From CAZGAH01 sp964523295 (GTDB lineage: Bacteria > Desulfobacterota > Desulfovibrionia > Desulfovibrionales > Desulfovibrionaceae), in assembly GCA_964523295.1 (NCBI GenBank), contig CAZGAH010000004.1, forward strand, positions 1 through 64,000: a stretch of DNA of 64,000 nt. Direction: 5' to 3'. Shown here one piece after another: positions 8,939 through 16,994 of this stretch. A program made the position numbers and the translations under genes. Position 1 is the stretch's first letter. Each line of letters begins with the position of its first letter. The notes beneath the pieces are model-generated. The model did not search any database. It was given only the letters and a program-made list of their open reading frames with translations, and was not told the origin of the DNA.

Positions 8939-10002
8939 CCACGCAAGCTGACAAGAGTCTGATCGGGCTGTTCGTCCTGTGCGCGCTCGCGCTGCTGCTG
9001 GCGGCAATCCTTCTGTTCGGATCGGGCAAATTTTTCGTGCCGACCAAGGAATGCGTCTTTTATTTCGACAGTTCGGTCGGAGGGCTGAATGTCGGCGCGC
9101 CGGTGGTGTTTCGCGGCGTACGCGTGGGCGAAGTCACCGATATTTACATTCAGACCGAACCCTCGGAACTGGGGTTTTCCATCCCGGTGCTGGCCGAGCT
9201 GGACCCCACGAGCATCCGCGTCAAGGACTCCGGCAAGCGAGGCGACGGATTCGACGATCTGGCCACCAAGCGCAAGGAAAAGCCCGGAACCCTGCTGCAA
9301 GATCTCATAGAGCAAGGCCTGCGCGCGGAGCTGAAAATTCAGAGCCTGGTTACCGGGCAGATGCAGGTGGTCCTGGATTTTCATCCGAACACCCCGATGC
9401 GCTTCGTCGGCGACGGGAAGGTGTCGGAAATCCCGACCATTCCCTCTGCCATTGACAAGTTGACCAAGACGATCGAAGATCTTCCGCTCAACGAGCTGGC
9501 CACGCGCCTGGTCAGCGCGGTGTCCGGCATCGAGCGCATTGTCAATTCGCCACAGCTGAACGACGTGCCGGCCAAAATTGACGCCACGCTCGCCGATGCC
9601 AACAGCCTGCTGCGTAAGCTCGACGACAAGATGGAGCCGCTGCTGCAGCAGTTTCATCAGACCATGCAGAGCTACAAGGATCTCGCCGACAACGTCGATG
9701 ATCGGGTCGATCCGTTGACCCAGGACCTCATCGATCTCACCCGCGGTCTGAAAACGAATGCCGACAGCCTCGGGCCCGCGGCCAACACGGCCATGAAGAC
9801 CCTGGACAGCACGCTGCTGGAGGCGAAGCAGACGCTTGCGGCGATCGAGCAGGTTCTGGGCACCAATTCCCCGCTTGTGGTCGAAATGCGGCGCTCGGTC
9901 TCCGAGATCGGCGGCGCGGCCCGCTCCATACGCAGCCTGGCCGACTATCTCGAACGACATCCCGAGGCCTTGATCCAAGGCAAGGACCCCAACAGGAGAT
10001 GA
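8935..10002 (+). CDS. mlaD: MlaD/PqiB-like MCE-domain lipid transfer protein
   Basis: 355 residues. One membrane anchor (about 9-28) is followed by a single MCE domain in the periplasm (GGLNVGAPVVFRGVRVGEV) and then a long helical region up to residue ~330. The stretch LIEQGLRAELKIQSLVTGQ resembles PqiB-type MCE proteins, and together with the PqiC-like lipoprotein next door it suggests a hybrid Mla/Pqi system. MCE rings bind lipid and form a path across the periplasm. The ATG overlaps the mlaF stop. Confidence 0.9.
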   Translation: MTTQADKSLIGLFVLCALALLLAAILLFGSGKFFVPTKECVFYFDSSVGGLNVGAPVVFRGVRVGEVTDIYIQTEPSELGFSIPVLAELDPTSIRVKDSGKRGDGFDDLATKRKEKPGTLLQDLIEQGLRAELKIQSLVTGQMQVVLDFHPNTPMRFVGDGKVSEIPTIPSAIDKLTKTIEDLPLNELATRLVSAVSGIERIVNSPQLNDVPAKIDATLADANSLLRKLDDKMEPLLQQFHQTMQSYKDLADNVDDRVDPLTQDLIDLTRGLKTNADSLGPAANTAMKTLDSTLLEAKQTLAAIEQVLGTNSPLVVEMRRSVSEIGGAARSIRSLADYLERHPEALIQGKDPNRR

Positions 10003-10005
10003 CGC

Positions 10006-10635
10006 ATGTACACCGCGCGCAACGCCGTTCGCTCTCTCGTGCTCTGGCTGACCCTGGCTGCAACCCTGGCCGCCCTTGGCGGCTGCCTGGGAAAAAGTCC
10101 GCCGGCCCGGTTTTACCTGCTCGGTACGCAGGCCGCAGCGCCGTCGCGTGAGGCGCCCTGCATCGGCCTGGGCATCGGGCCTGTCGATTTCCCGGCGTAT
10201 CTGGACCGGACTCAGATCGTCACCCGCATTGGCGCCAACCGCATCCAGATGGCCGAATTCGATCAGTGGGCCGAGCCCCTGAGCGACGCCTTCCCCCGTC
10301 TGCTCGCCGAGGTGCTGGGTTCGAAACTCTGCGCCGAGCCGCTGCTGCTGTATCCCTGGCCGACAGGCGCCGAGCCGGAATACAGCGTCGCCGTTCAGGT
10401 GCTCAGCTTTGATGGCGATCTGGGCAAGACGGCAACCCTGCATGCCAGCTGGAGCCTGCTCGACGCCAGCGGCAAAGCGCTGCTCTGGCGAACGGCGTCC
10501 TATAGTGCGCCGGCCGCAGGCGGGGAGTATGCCGCCTATGCCGCCGCGTTGAGCGACTGCATCGGCGCGCTTGGCCAGGATATCGCCCAGGCGCTGCAAA
10601 GCGCCCGTACCACCAGGCACGACGCAGCCCGATAG
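10006..10635 (+). CDS. PqiC-like transport auxiliary lipoprotein
   Basis: 209 residues. The signal peptide ends in a lipobox (AALGGC, Cys about residue 27), so it should be a lipoprotein. The mature part matches the ABC-type transport auxiliary (PqiC/DUF330) family: ARFYLLG near the start, a GPVDFPAYLDR segment, and a predicted alpha/beta fold. It probably sits at the outer membrane and receives or docks the MCE complex. AGGAGATGACGC precedes the ATG, which is only three bases after mlaD. No mlaC or mlaA homologue is seen in the window. Confidence 0.85.
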   Translation: MYTARNAVRSLVLWLTLAATLAALGGCLGKSPPARFYLLGTQAAAPSREAPCIGLGIGPVDFPAYLDRTQIVTRIGANRIQMAEFDQWAEPLSDAFPRLLAEVLGSKLCAEPLLLYPWPTGAEPEYSVAVQVLSFDGDLGKTATLHASWSLLDASGKALLWRTASYSAPAAGGEYAAYAAALSDCIGALGQDIAQALQSARTTRHDAAR

Positions 10636-10678
10636 GGCCGCGTCTGCTCACGATTGAAGGGGGGCGACGTCCGTCGCG

Positions 10679-12532
10679 CTATGCGTTGGGCTCTTCCTGG
10701 GCCTTTTTTTTCAGACCAGCGCTCAAATGCCGTTTCTGGGACGAGAGTTCGGCCTTGCGCAGCCGGATGGACGCGGGCGTCACCTCCACCAGCTCGTCTT
10801 CGCGCACGAAATGCAGAGCGCGCTCCAGGGTCATGGGCTTGACCGGCGTGAGGATGACATTTTCGTCCTTGCCGGCCGCGCGCATGTTGGTCAGCTTCTT
10901 CTCTTTGCAGGGGTTCACGTTGATGTCGTTGGAGCGGTTGTGCTCGCCGACGATCATCCCCTCGTAGCACGGTTCGCCCGGCACGATGAACAGCTCGCCG
11001 CGGGGTTCGAGGTTGAACAGGGCGTAGGCCACGCCTACGCCCTGACGGTCGCAGACGATGGAGCCTGAAAAGCGGGAGAGAAAGTCCCCGCGATGCGACT
11101 CGTAGCCAGAGAAATAGGAATTCATGATCCCGGTGCCCTTGGTATCGGTCAGGAATTCGTCACGATACCCGATCAGCCCGCGCGAGGGGATGGAAAACTC
11201 CAGGCGCACGCGGCCCGAACCGTGGTTGACCAGGTTGGTCATGCGGCCTTTGCGCAGGGAAAGCTTTTCGGTGATGATTCCCGTGAAGGATTCGTTGCAG
11301 TCCACGAACACGTGCTCGATCGGCTCCAGCACCTGCGAGCCTTTGCGCTTCAGAATGACTTCCGGTCGGCCGACCGAGAGTTCGAAACCCTCCCGGCGCA
11401 TCGTCTCGATGAGAATGACCATCTGAAACTCGCCGCGCCCCTTGACCAGGAAGCAGTCCCGCTCCTCGGAGTCCTCCACGCGGATGGCCACGTTGCGCAG
11501 AGTCTCTTTGAACAGCCGTTCGCGTATCCGCGCCGACTGCACGTATTTTCCCTCTTTGCCGGCAAAGGGCGAGGAATTGCTGGCGAAGCGCATGGATACG
11601 GTCGGCTCGTCGACATTGATGCGCGGCAGCGGCTTTGGCGTCTCGCGCGTGCAGATGGTGTCGCCGATGGTTACGTCCTCGATGCCCGAGAGCACGATGA
11701 TGTCCCCGGCCTCGGCGCTTTCGGAGTTGACCAGCGCCAGCCCGGCATAAACCTGGAGCGTCGTCACGCGCAGCGGCGCCGGAGCGCCGTTCTCGCCGAT
11801 GACGACCAGGCTGTCATTGCTGTGCGCGGTCCCGCTGGTCACGCGCCCGACGGCCAGGCGGCCCAGAAAGTCGGAGTACCCCAGATCGGACACGAGCATC
11901 CGGAACGGCGCGTCCGGATCAAAGGCCGGGGCCGGAATCTCGTTGACGATGGTCTCGAAGAGCGTAGTCAGATCGCCGTCGGGGTCGTCCAGGCTGCGCT
12001 TGGATTTGCCCTCGCGCCCGATCGCGTAGAGCACGGGAAAGGACAGCTGCTCCTCGTCGGCATCCAGGTCGATGAACAGGTCGTAGACCTCGTTGAGCAC
12101 CTCCGCCGGCCGGGCATCCTTGCGATCGATCTTGTTCACGACCACGATGACCGGCAGTCCCGCCTCCAGCGTCTTTTTGAGCACGAAGCGGGTCTGCGGC
12201 AGCGGCCCCTCCGAGGCGTCGACCAGCAGAATGGCCCCGTCCGCCATGGACAGGGCGCGCTCCACCTCGCCGCCGAAATCGGCGTGCCCGGGCGTATCGA
12301 TGATGTTGATTTTGACGCCGCTCAGGCGTACCGCGCAGTTCTTGGCCGCTATGGTAATGCCGCGCTCGCGCTCCAGGTCCATGCTGTCCATGACGCGCTC
12401 TTCCAGTACCTGGTTGTCGCGCACCATGCCGCTCTGGCGAAACATGTGGTCGACCAGCGTGGTCTTGCCATGGTCGACGTGGGCAATAATGGCAATATTG
12501 CGTATCCGTTCGTTACGTTGCTGATTTTTCAT
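10679..12532 (-). CDS. typA: ribosome-associated translational GTPase TypA/BipA
   Basis: 617 residues. The GTPase motifs are intact: AHVDHGKTTL (G1), DTPGHADFGGE (G3) and NKIDRKDARP (G4), followed by EF-G-like domains and the TypA C-terminal domain (SRGLIGYRDEFLTDTKGTG). It acts on ribosomes under stress or low temperature. The start is the ATG at 12530-12532, preceded by ACAGGA. A longer open frame continues upstream across an N gap but reads low-complexity sequence and is not accepted. Convergent with the mla operon; the two stops are 43 bases apart. Confidence 0.96.
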   Translation of the reverse strand: MKNQQRNERIRNIAIIAHVDHGKTTLVDHMFRQSGMVRDNQVLEERVMDSMDLERERGITIAAKNCAVRLSGVKINIIDTPGHADFGGEVERALSMADGAILLVDASEGPLPQTRFVLKKTLEAGLPVIVVVNKIDRKDARPAEVLNEVYDLFIDLDADEEQLSFPVLYAIGREGKSKRSLDDPDGDLTTLFETIVNEIPAPAFDPDAPFRMLVSDLGYSDFLGRLAVGRVTSGTAHSNDSLVVIGENGAPAPLRVTTLQVYAGLALVNSESAEAGDIIVLSGIEDVTIGDTICTRETPKPLPRINVDEPTVSMRFASNSSPFAGKEGKYVQSARIRERLFKETLRNVAIRVEDSEERDCFLVKGRGEFQMVILIETMRREGFELSVGRPEVILKRKGSQVLEPIEHVFVDCNESFTGIITEKLSLRKGRMTNLVNHGSGRVRLEFSIPSRGLIGYRDEFLTDTKGTGIMNSYFSGYESHRGDFLSRFSGSIVCDRQGVGVAYALFNLEPRGELFIVPGEPCYEGMIVGEHNRSNDINVNPCKEKKLTNMRAAGKDENVILTPVKPMTLERALHFVREDELVEVTPASIRLRKAELSSQKRHLSAGLKKKAQEEPNA

Positions 12533-12654
12533 CCTGTTCTCGTGGTCGTGTGTGAAAGGAATTGCATCCGGAGGGTTGCTCTGCGGTCCGACAGCGCAGG
12601 CCCGGGCAGGCGAGCGGGTGACATACGCCCGCGGGAGAATCCCGTCAACTTGGC

Positions 12655-12664
12655 NNNNNNNNNN
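12655..12664. other. assembly gap (10 N)
   Basis: N run upstream of typA in GC-rich low-complexity sequence; the true length is unknown. Confidence 0.99.
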
Positions 12665-12862
12665 GTCGGGGGGGACCCCGGCGGCGAGGGCTTCGACGTC
12701 GTCGTCATCGAGGACGATGACGACGACGGCCCGACGCGGGGGGTGGCACGCCCCCCCCCCCCACGACCCGAGCGAATCCATCACCGCCTGACGGAATTTG
12801 GTTTCGTGCAGGGCAATCCGTAAGAACGCATCGCAACAAGCACCACCCGCAGAACGAGGCAT
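12665..12862 (-). CDS. possible small protein start, truncated by assembly gap
   Basis: On the minus strand a GGAGG lies seven bases before ATG 12862. The frame then runs for about 66 codons into the N gap. The first half contains FLRIALHETKFRQAVMDSL, a helix-like stretch, and then G/C homopolymers and an Asp/Val-rich segment. The pattern faintly recalls nitrile-hydratase-type RiPP leader peptides (short amphipathic helix with FRxxLL, then a VxVxxDDxD tail), but homopolymer errors near a gap make the frame unreliable. It may be nothing more than chance coding. Confidence 0.2.
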
Positions 12863-13226
12863 GTGGCTGCCTCCAGCGGGTCCTGCTATTTTCCGAAGGC
12901 CAATCTTGTCAATCGATACGGAAGCCTGATACTCGTTCGCAACGCGCGTATCCGTAGCGTGCTGTCGACAACGGCGGACCAGGCGAGGGAGTGCTCCGGG
13001 AGGCTTTTCAAACGCGCATGGTGTTTTTTATGCAACTCCTTGAACACGACATTGAGGAAAAACCGGGAGGAATGGGAGATTCCGCTTGAGGCTGGCGAGG
13101 TGCGCAGCGACAGCCCGGACGGCATCGCCCGCTGGTTCGTCGACACAGACTTTCAATCGCCGCCGGTTTTCGCTACCCTGCAACCGGGCGTCCGCGCGGC
13201 AACGTTGACATACCGACGAGGGAACT

Positions 13227-14336
13227 ATGAACAACGATTCGGATTCAATCACGAAAGATGAAGAGATCGAGGGTCTCGCCGGCGGCGACGAAGACGCGTC
13301 CTGGGGCGAGTATCCCATCGATACGTTTTTGATCCGGAACGAGAGTCGCACCATCCATGATGTGCTCCGCAGGATCGAGAAAGGATCCTACATCATGACA
13401 CCCGAGTTCCAGAGAGACTTTATCTGGGATGACAACAAGCAAAGCAAGCTCATCGAGTCTGTTTTGCTGCGCATTCCACTTCCTGTGTTTTATGTTGCAG
13501 AAGACATACAGGGGCGCATGATCGTCGTCGATGGATTGCAACGGCTGACAACATTCCAACGTTTTGTCAAAAATGAACTCGCCCTCAATTTGCCCAACCA
13601 GAAAGAACTGCACAAAAAACAGTTTAAAGACCTCAGCCCTAAATTTCAGAACCGGGTTGAAGATTTCAATTTAATATTTTATATAATCGATGCAAAGGTC
13701 CCGGAACGAGCGAGGCTGGACATCTTCGAGCGTGTTAATAGTGGCGTTGTGCTGACGCGTCAGCAGATGCGGAATTGTCTGTATCTCGGGGCAGCCACAC
13801 GTTTTCTGAAAGATGAGGCTGCCACGCCGTTGTTCAGAGCGGCTACGGGTGAAAGCCTCAAATCGTCCACCATGCGCGACCGCGAATTCGTAAACCGCTT
13901 TTGTGCGTTTCAACGTCTCTCACTCGACGAGTACAAGGGCGACATGGACGAGTATCTCGCCCGCGTGCTGACGTCTATGAATGGCTTGCCTCCTCAAGAA
14001 CTGAAAAAACTTTCAGATCAATTCAGGAGAGGTCTTGCCAACAACTACGAGGTGTTTAACAGGCATGCATTCCGAAAACACACACGTCCCGACCAATCAC
14101 GTAGCGTATTGAACGCTTCACTGTGGGATGTCTTGTCGACTGGCCTGTCCTGTTACCCGGAAGACCACGTCGAGGCTCACGCGAAGGCTTTGCGCACGGC
14201 GTTCTATGCCTTGATGGACGATGCCGACTTTTCCCAGGCAATAACATATTCGACGAACGATCCGAAAAAAGTCAAACTCCGTTTCAAGCTCGCCAGACAG
14301 ATGTTTCAGGAGGTCCTCGGTGCTCACGCGTCTTGA
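13227..14336 (+). CDS. DUF262 (GmrS-like/ParB-fold) protein
   Basis: 369 residues. The N-terminal half holds the DUF262 signature: PEFQRDFIWDDNKQSKLIES, then RIPLPVFY, then VVDGLQRLTT, in the order seen in GmrSD-type restriction enzymes and related defence proteins. In that family the DGxQR motif is tied to nucleotide hydrolysis. The C-terminal part is helical and has no DUF1524 (HNH) domain. GAGGGA precedes the ATG. The gene has lower GC than its neighbours, and its 3' end overlaps a truncated AAA ATPase gene by 17 bases, suggesting a two-gene defence-type unit gained by transfer. Confidence 0.85.
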   Translation: MNNDSDSITKDEEIEGLAGGDEDASWGEYPIDTFLIRNESRTIHDVLRRIEKGSYIMTPEFQRDFIWDDNKQSKLIESVLLRIPLPVFYVAEDIQGRMIVVDGLQRLTTFQRFVKNELALNLPNQKELHKKQFKDLSPKFQNRVEDFNLIFYIIDAKVPERARLDIFERVNSGVVLTRQQMRNCLYLGAATRFLKDEAATPLFRAATGESLKSSTMRDREFVNRFCAFQRLSLDEYKGDMDEYLARVLTSMNGLPPQELKKLSDQFRRGLANNYEVFNRHAFRKHTRPDQSRSVLNASLWDVLSTGLSCYPEDHVEAHAKALRTAFYALMDDADFSQAITYSTNDPKKVKLRFKLARQMFQEVLGAHAS

Positions 14337-14835
14337 TCTTTCCCTCTTCAAGTGTTTCGAGAAGCTGGAACTCCCCTTGGCGCCCCTGACCCTGCTGTCC
14401 GGCGTCAACGCATCCGGGAAGTCTTCCGTGCTGCAGGCGCTGGTGCTCCTGAATCAGACCATGCGCGAGCACGAATGGTCCACGCGACTCATGCTCAATG
14501 GGAATCTCATGCAGCTCGGCCTGGTCGCGGATATCGTCGACTCGATACACGGTCGCAAGGTTTTTTCCATGGGCGTTCACGACGAATCCGAGTCGTTCCG
14601 GTGGCGTTTTGCGGGCGAACGAAATGAGATGTCCATGGCCGTCGCAGAAGTACGCAGCGAGGGCAAGGTCTGGAGCGACCCGGATCAATTGCGCTATCTG
14701 GCGCCCATCGGCCATGACCGGCGCCAGCACAGACAGCCCCCCCCAGGCCTACCGGCCTCGACCAGAAAACTGATCCCGCCGCAACAATCCCCCCCGAATC
14801 AAAGCCTTCCCGAATCTGACGCAAGCGCAGTCTGA
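14320..14835 (+). pseudogene. AAA/SMC-like ATPase, truncated after ~140 residues
   Basis: Starts at GTG 14320, with CAGGAGG six bases upstream and inside the end of the DUF262 gene. It begins like an Abi/OLD-type or DUF3696 ATPase: LDLSLFKCFEKLELPLAPLT, then Walker A GVNASGKSS. After about residue 140 (near a C8 tract at 14737-14744) the translation turns into Pro/Ser-rich sequence and runs into the 3' end of znuA. The Walker B, signature and C-terminal regions are missing. Relatives are several hundred residues, so this is a deletion remnant or an assembly join. The partner protein is intact, so the pair is probably inactive. Confidence 0.75.
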
Positions 14836-15821
14836 AAGGCCCGGGCCGCCTCGAGCAGGTTGCGGGTCCAGTCTTCGGCCAGGGGGTCGAGGCGGACGAC
14901 TCGGGCATCGATTGCCGTGGCGATGGTCTCGGCGTTGCGTGACGACGTCTGCGGCTGGACGAACACCGTCGATACCGCTGCCTGGCGGGCTGCCTCGATG
15001 ACGCGGCCGAGTTCTCCGGGGCTGGGCTCCTTGCCGTGGGCCTCGATGGCCAGCTGCGTCAGGCCGTAGTCCCGGGCAAAATAGCCCCAGGAGGGGTGAA
15101 AGACCAGGAAGCGGCGTCGCTGAAGGGGGAGCGGGGCCAGCAGGGCGCGTATCTGTTGATCCAGCTCGTCGATTTCGGCCAGAAAGGCGGTCAGGTTGTA
15201 GCGGTACTCGACCGCGTGCGCCGGGTCCGCCTCGGCCAGGGCCTCGGCCATGGTCCTGGCCTGGATTTTTACCAGCGCCGGCGAGAGCCAGATGTGCGGA
15301 TCGAGGCCGCCGGCATGGTCGTGTCCGTGCCCATGAGGCGGGGCTGCCGCGTCGTGTCCGTGGTCGGTTGTTGCCGCGTGTCCGTGGTCGGTTGTTGCCG
15401 TTTCGTGCCCATGCTGCGTGTCCGCGGTCTGGTGCCCGTGTTCGGGCAAGGGTTCGGCCGGGAGCTCGACTCCGGCCATGGACAGCAACACGGGGAGTTT
15501 TTCGATACCCGCATCCGTGTACACGATATGGAGTCCCGGATTGGCGGCGCGGAACCGCGGGAGCCACGGGCGTTCGAATTCCAGGCCAAGGGCGAAGTAC
15601 ACGGAGGCGCGCGACAAGGCTGCCATCTGGCGAGGTTTGGGCTCGTAGGTATGGGCATCGCCCTTGTCGACCAGGACCAGCACCTCGACCAGCGTGCCGC
15701 CGAGCTTTTGGACAAAATACTTCTGCGGCGGGATGCTGACTGCCACCAGCAGCGGTTCAGCGGCCGCCGGCGCGGCCAGGGCCGACGCGAGCAGGAGACA
15801 AAGCAGGGCAACGATACGCAT
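14799..15821 (-). CDS. znuA: zinc ABC transporter substrate-binding protein, ZnuA-like
   Basis: 340 residues. A signal peptide (about 1-21) is followed by the cluster A-I metal-binding fold: H57 in GDAHTYEPKP, His in FHPSWGYFA, and the family stretch SPGELGRVIEAAR. A His-rich loop (about residues 125-170, HGH/DHGH repeats) is typical of zinc-specific members and probably captures Zn2+. No permease or ATPase gene lies next to it, so it must serve a transporter encoded elsewhere. It is followed by hypE on the same strand, 136 bases upstream in transcription order; nickel or zinc supply for hydrogenase maturation is possible but unproven. CAGGAG precedes the ATG. Confidence 0.9.
   Translation of the reverse strand: MRIVALLCLLLASALAAPAAAEPLLVAVSIPPQKYFVQKLGGTLVEVLVLVDKGDAHTYEPKPRQMAALSRASVYFALGLEFERPWLPRFRAANPGLHIVYTDAGIEKLPVLLSMAGVELPAEPLPEHGHQTADTQHGHETATTDHGHAATTDHGHDAAAPPHGHGHDHAGGLDPHIWLSPALVKIQARTMAEALAEADPAHAVEYRYNLTAFLAEIDELDQQIRALLAPLPLQRRRFLVFHPSWGYFARDYGLTQLAIEAHGKEPSPGELGRVIEAARQAAVSTVFVQPQTSSRNAETIATAIDARVVRLDPLAEDWTRNLLEAARAFQTALASDSGRL
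15352..15400 (-). repeat. 24-base tandem repeat in znuA His-rich loop
   Basis: Two nearly perfect 24-base copies (period 24, TGGTCGGTTGTTGCCG at 15361 and 15385) encode the eight-residue unit TTDHGHAA. A change in copy number would lengthen or shorten the metal-binding loop in frame. Confidence 0.8.
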
Positions 15822-15957
15822 GGCAGGCTCCTGAACGAGCCGGCGGGCGATGTTTATCTGCCCGCCGGGAAGTCGATCTCGGGGCGGGAGGGACGCAGAC
15901 GCCGGAGAAGGCAGGCCTGACGGTCCGGCGCGGCGCGTTTCCGCCGTCTGGTTCGCC

Positions 15958-16992
15958 TCAGCAGATACGCGGCAGCTGTTCGCCTTCGAGCATGTTCAGC
16001 AGCCGGCGACCGCCCAGCCGCGTGGTCAGGATTACCTGGCCGGCCCGGGTCGGGGTTGCCGAGCCGGCAGCGCCGGCCGCATCGATGCGTCCGATCAGCG
16101 CTGCCTGGCTGCCGACGGGCTCCTCGCGCATGATCCGCAGCGCCGCCTCGGCCTTCGCCTCGGGCAGAATGCAGATCAGCTTGCCCTCGTTGGCCAGATA
16201 GAGCGGGTCCAGGCCCAGAAAGGAGCAGCCGGAGATCACGGCCGCGGATACGGGGATGTGCTCCTCCGCCACCTCGACGACCGTACCGGACTGGCCGGCG
16301 ATTTCGTTGAGCGTCGTCGCCAGGCCGCCGCGGGTCGGGTCGCGGAGCACGTGAATGTCGCCCACCTCGAGGATCAGCCGTTCCACCAGCCGATTCAGAG
16401 CCGCGGAGTCGCTGCGTACGGACATGTCGAAGCTCAGGGACTCGCGTTGGGCCATCACGGTCAGGCCATGGTCCCCGACGGAACCGCTGAGGAGCACGGC
16501 GTCGCCAGGCGCGGCGCGCTGCCCTGCCGGCGCCGGCAGGGCGATGACTTCGCCGATTCCCGTGGTGTTGATGAACAGCTTGTCCGCGGCGCCCCTGGGC
16601 ACGACCTTGGTGTCGCCGGTAACGATATATACCCCGGCCTCGCGCGCGGCACTGGCCATGGAACGGACTACGCGCTCCAGAATCTCCAGCGCCAGGCCTT
16701 CCTCGATGATGAAGCCGCAGCTCAGGTACCGCGGCCGCGCGCCGAGCATGGCCACGTCGTTGACCGTGCCGTGAATGGCCAGGGAACCGATGTCGCCGCC
16801 GGGAAAGAAGAGCGGGTCCACGGTATACGTATCCGTGCTCATCGCCAGCGGCCCGGTCAGCTCCAGCAGGGCCGCGTCGTTCAGACTGGCCAGGATCGGA
16901 TTGTCGAAGTGTTTGAGGAACAGCTCGCCGACAAGCTGGTGCGAGGCGCGGCCGCCGCTGCCATAATCGAGGAGAATGGTATCGTGATGCAT
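15958..16992 (-). CDS. hypE: hydrogenase maturation protein HypE
   Basis: 344 residues of the AIR-synthase/PurM-like family. The N-terminal ATP-binding loop (LDYGSGGRASHQLV) and the conserved C-terminal PRIC motif are present; the last Cys receives the carbamoyl group from HypF and is dehydrated to the thiocyanate that becomes cyanide in [NiFe]-hydrogenase. Start ATG 16992 is two bases after the hypD stop, so the genes are coupled. An open frame continues upstream inside hypD but is not used. HypF, HypC and the hydrogenase itself are not in the window. Confidence 0.96.
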   Translation of the reverse strand: MHHDTILLDYGSGGRASHQLVGELFLKHFDNPILASLNDAALLELTGPLAMSTDTYTVDPLFFPGGDIGSLAIHGTVNDVAMLGARPRYLSCGFIIEEGLALEILERVVRSMASAAREAGVYIVTGDTKVVPRGAADKLFINTTGIGEVIALPAPAGQRAAPGDAVLLSGSVGDHGLTVMAQRESLSFDMSVRSDSAALNRLVERLILEVGDIHVLRDPTRGGLATTLNEIAGQSGTVVEVAEEHIPVSAAVISGCSFLGLDPLYLANEGKLICILPEAKAEAALRIMREEPVGSQAALIGRIDAAGAAGSATPTRAGQVILTTRLGGRRLLNMLEGEQLPRIC

Positions 16993-16994
16993 GA

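Larger units (their letters stand above)
12533..13226. other. intergenic region with N gap and low-complexity DNA
   Basis: 694 bases between typA and the DUF262 gene. It contains the N run at 12655-12664, GAC/GTC-rich low-complexity sequence, a C12 tract at 12751-12762 and a possible minus-strand small ORF start at 12862. No full gene is convincing. Short open frames over 12863-13261 lack family features. Confidence 0.7.

Noticed and set aside
12751..12762. C12 tract as a phase-variation switch
   Set aside because: It is not inside a convincing gene and is next to an assembly gap, so it may be an artefact.
11093..12823. 576-codon plus-strand frame opposite typA
   Set aside because: Antisense shadow of typA with no family features.
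10679..12862. Extended N-terminus of TypA across the N gap
   Set aside because: TypA starts at MKNQQRNERIRNIAIIAHVDHGK with its own ribosome site; the extension is low-complexity and crosses an assembly gap.
13018..13089. Short frame MVFFMQLLEHDIEEKPGGMG resembling the end of a PrlF-type antitoxin
   Set aside because: Only ~23 codons after the ATG, with no upstream partner or ribosome site; the similarity is too weak to call.
14737..14760. Possible terminator (AGGCC-TACC-GGCCT) after znuA
   Set aside because: The stem is only 5 bp and no T-run follows in either direction.
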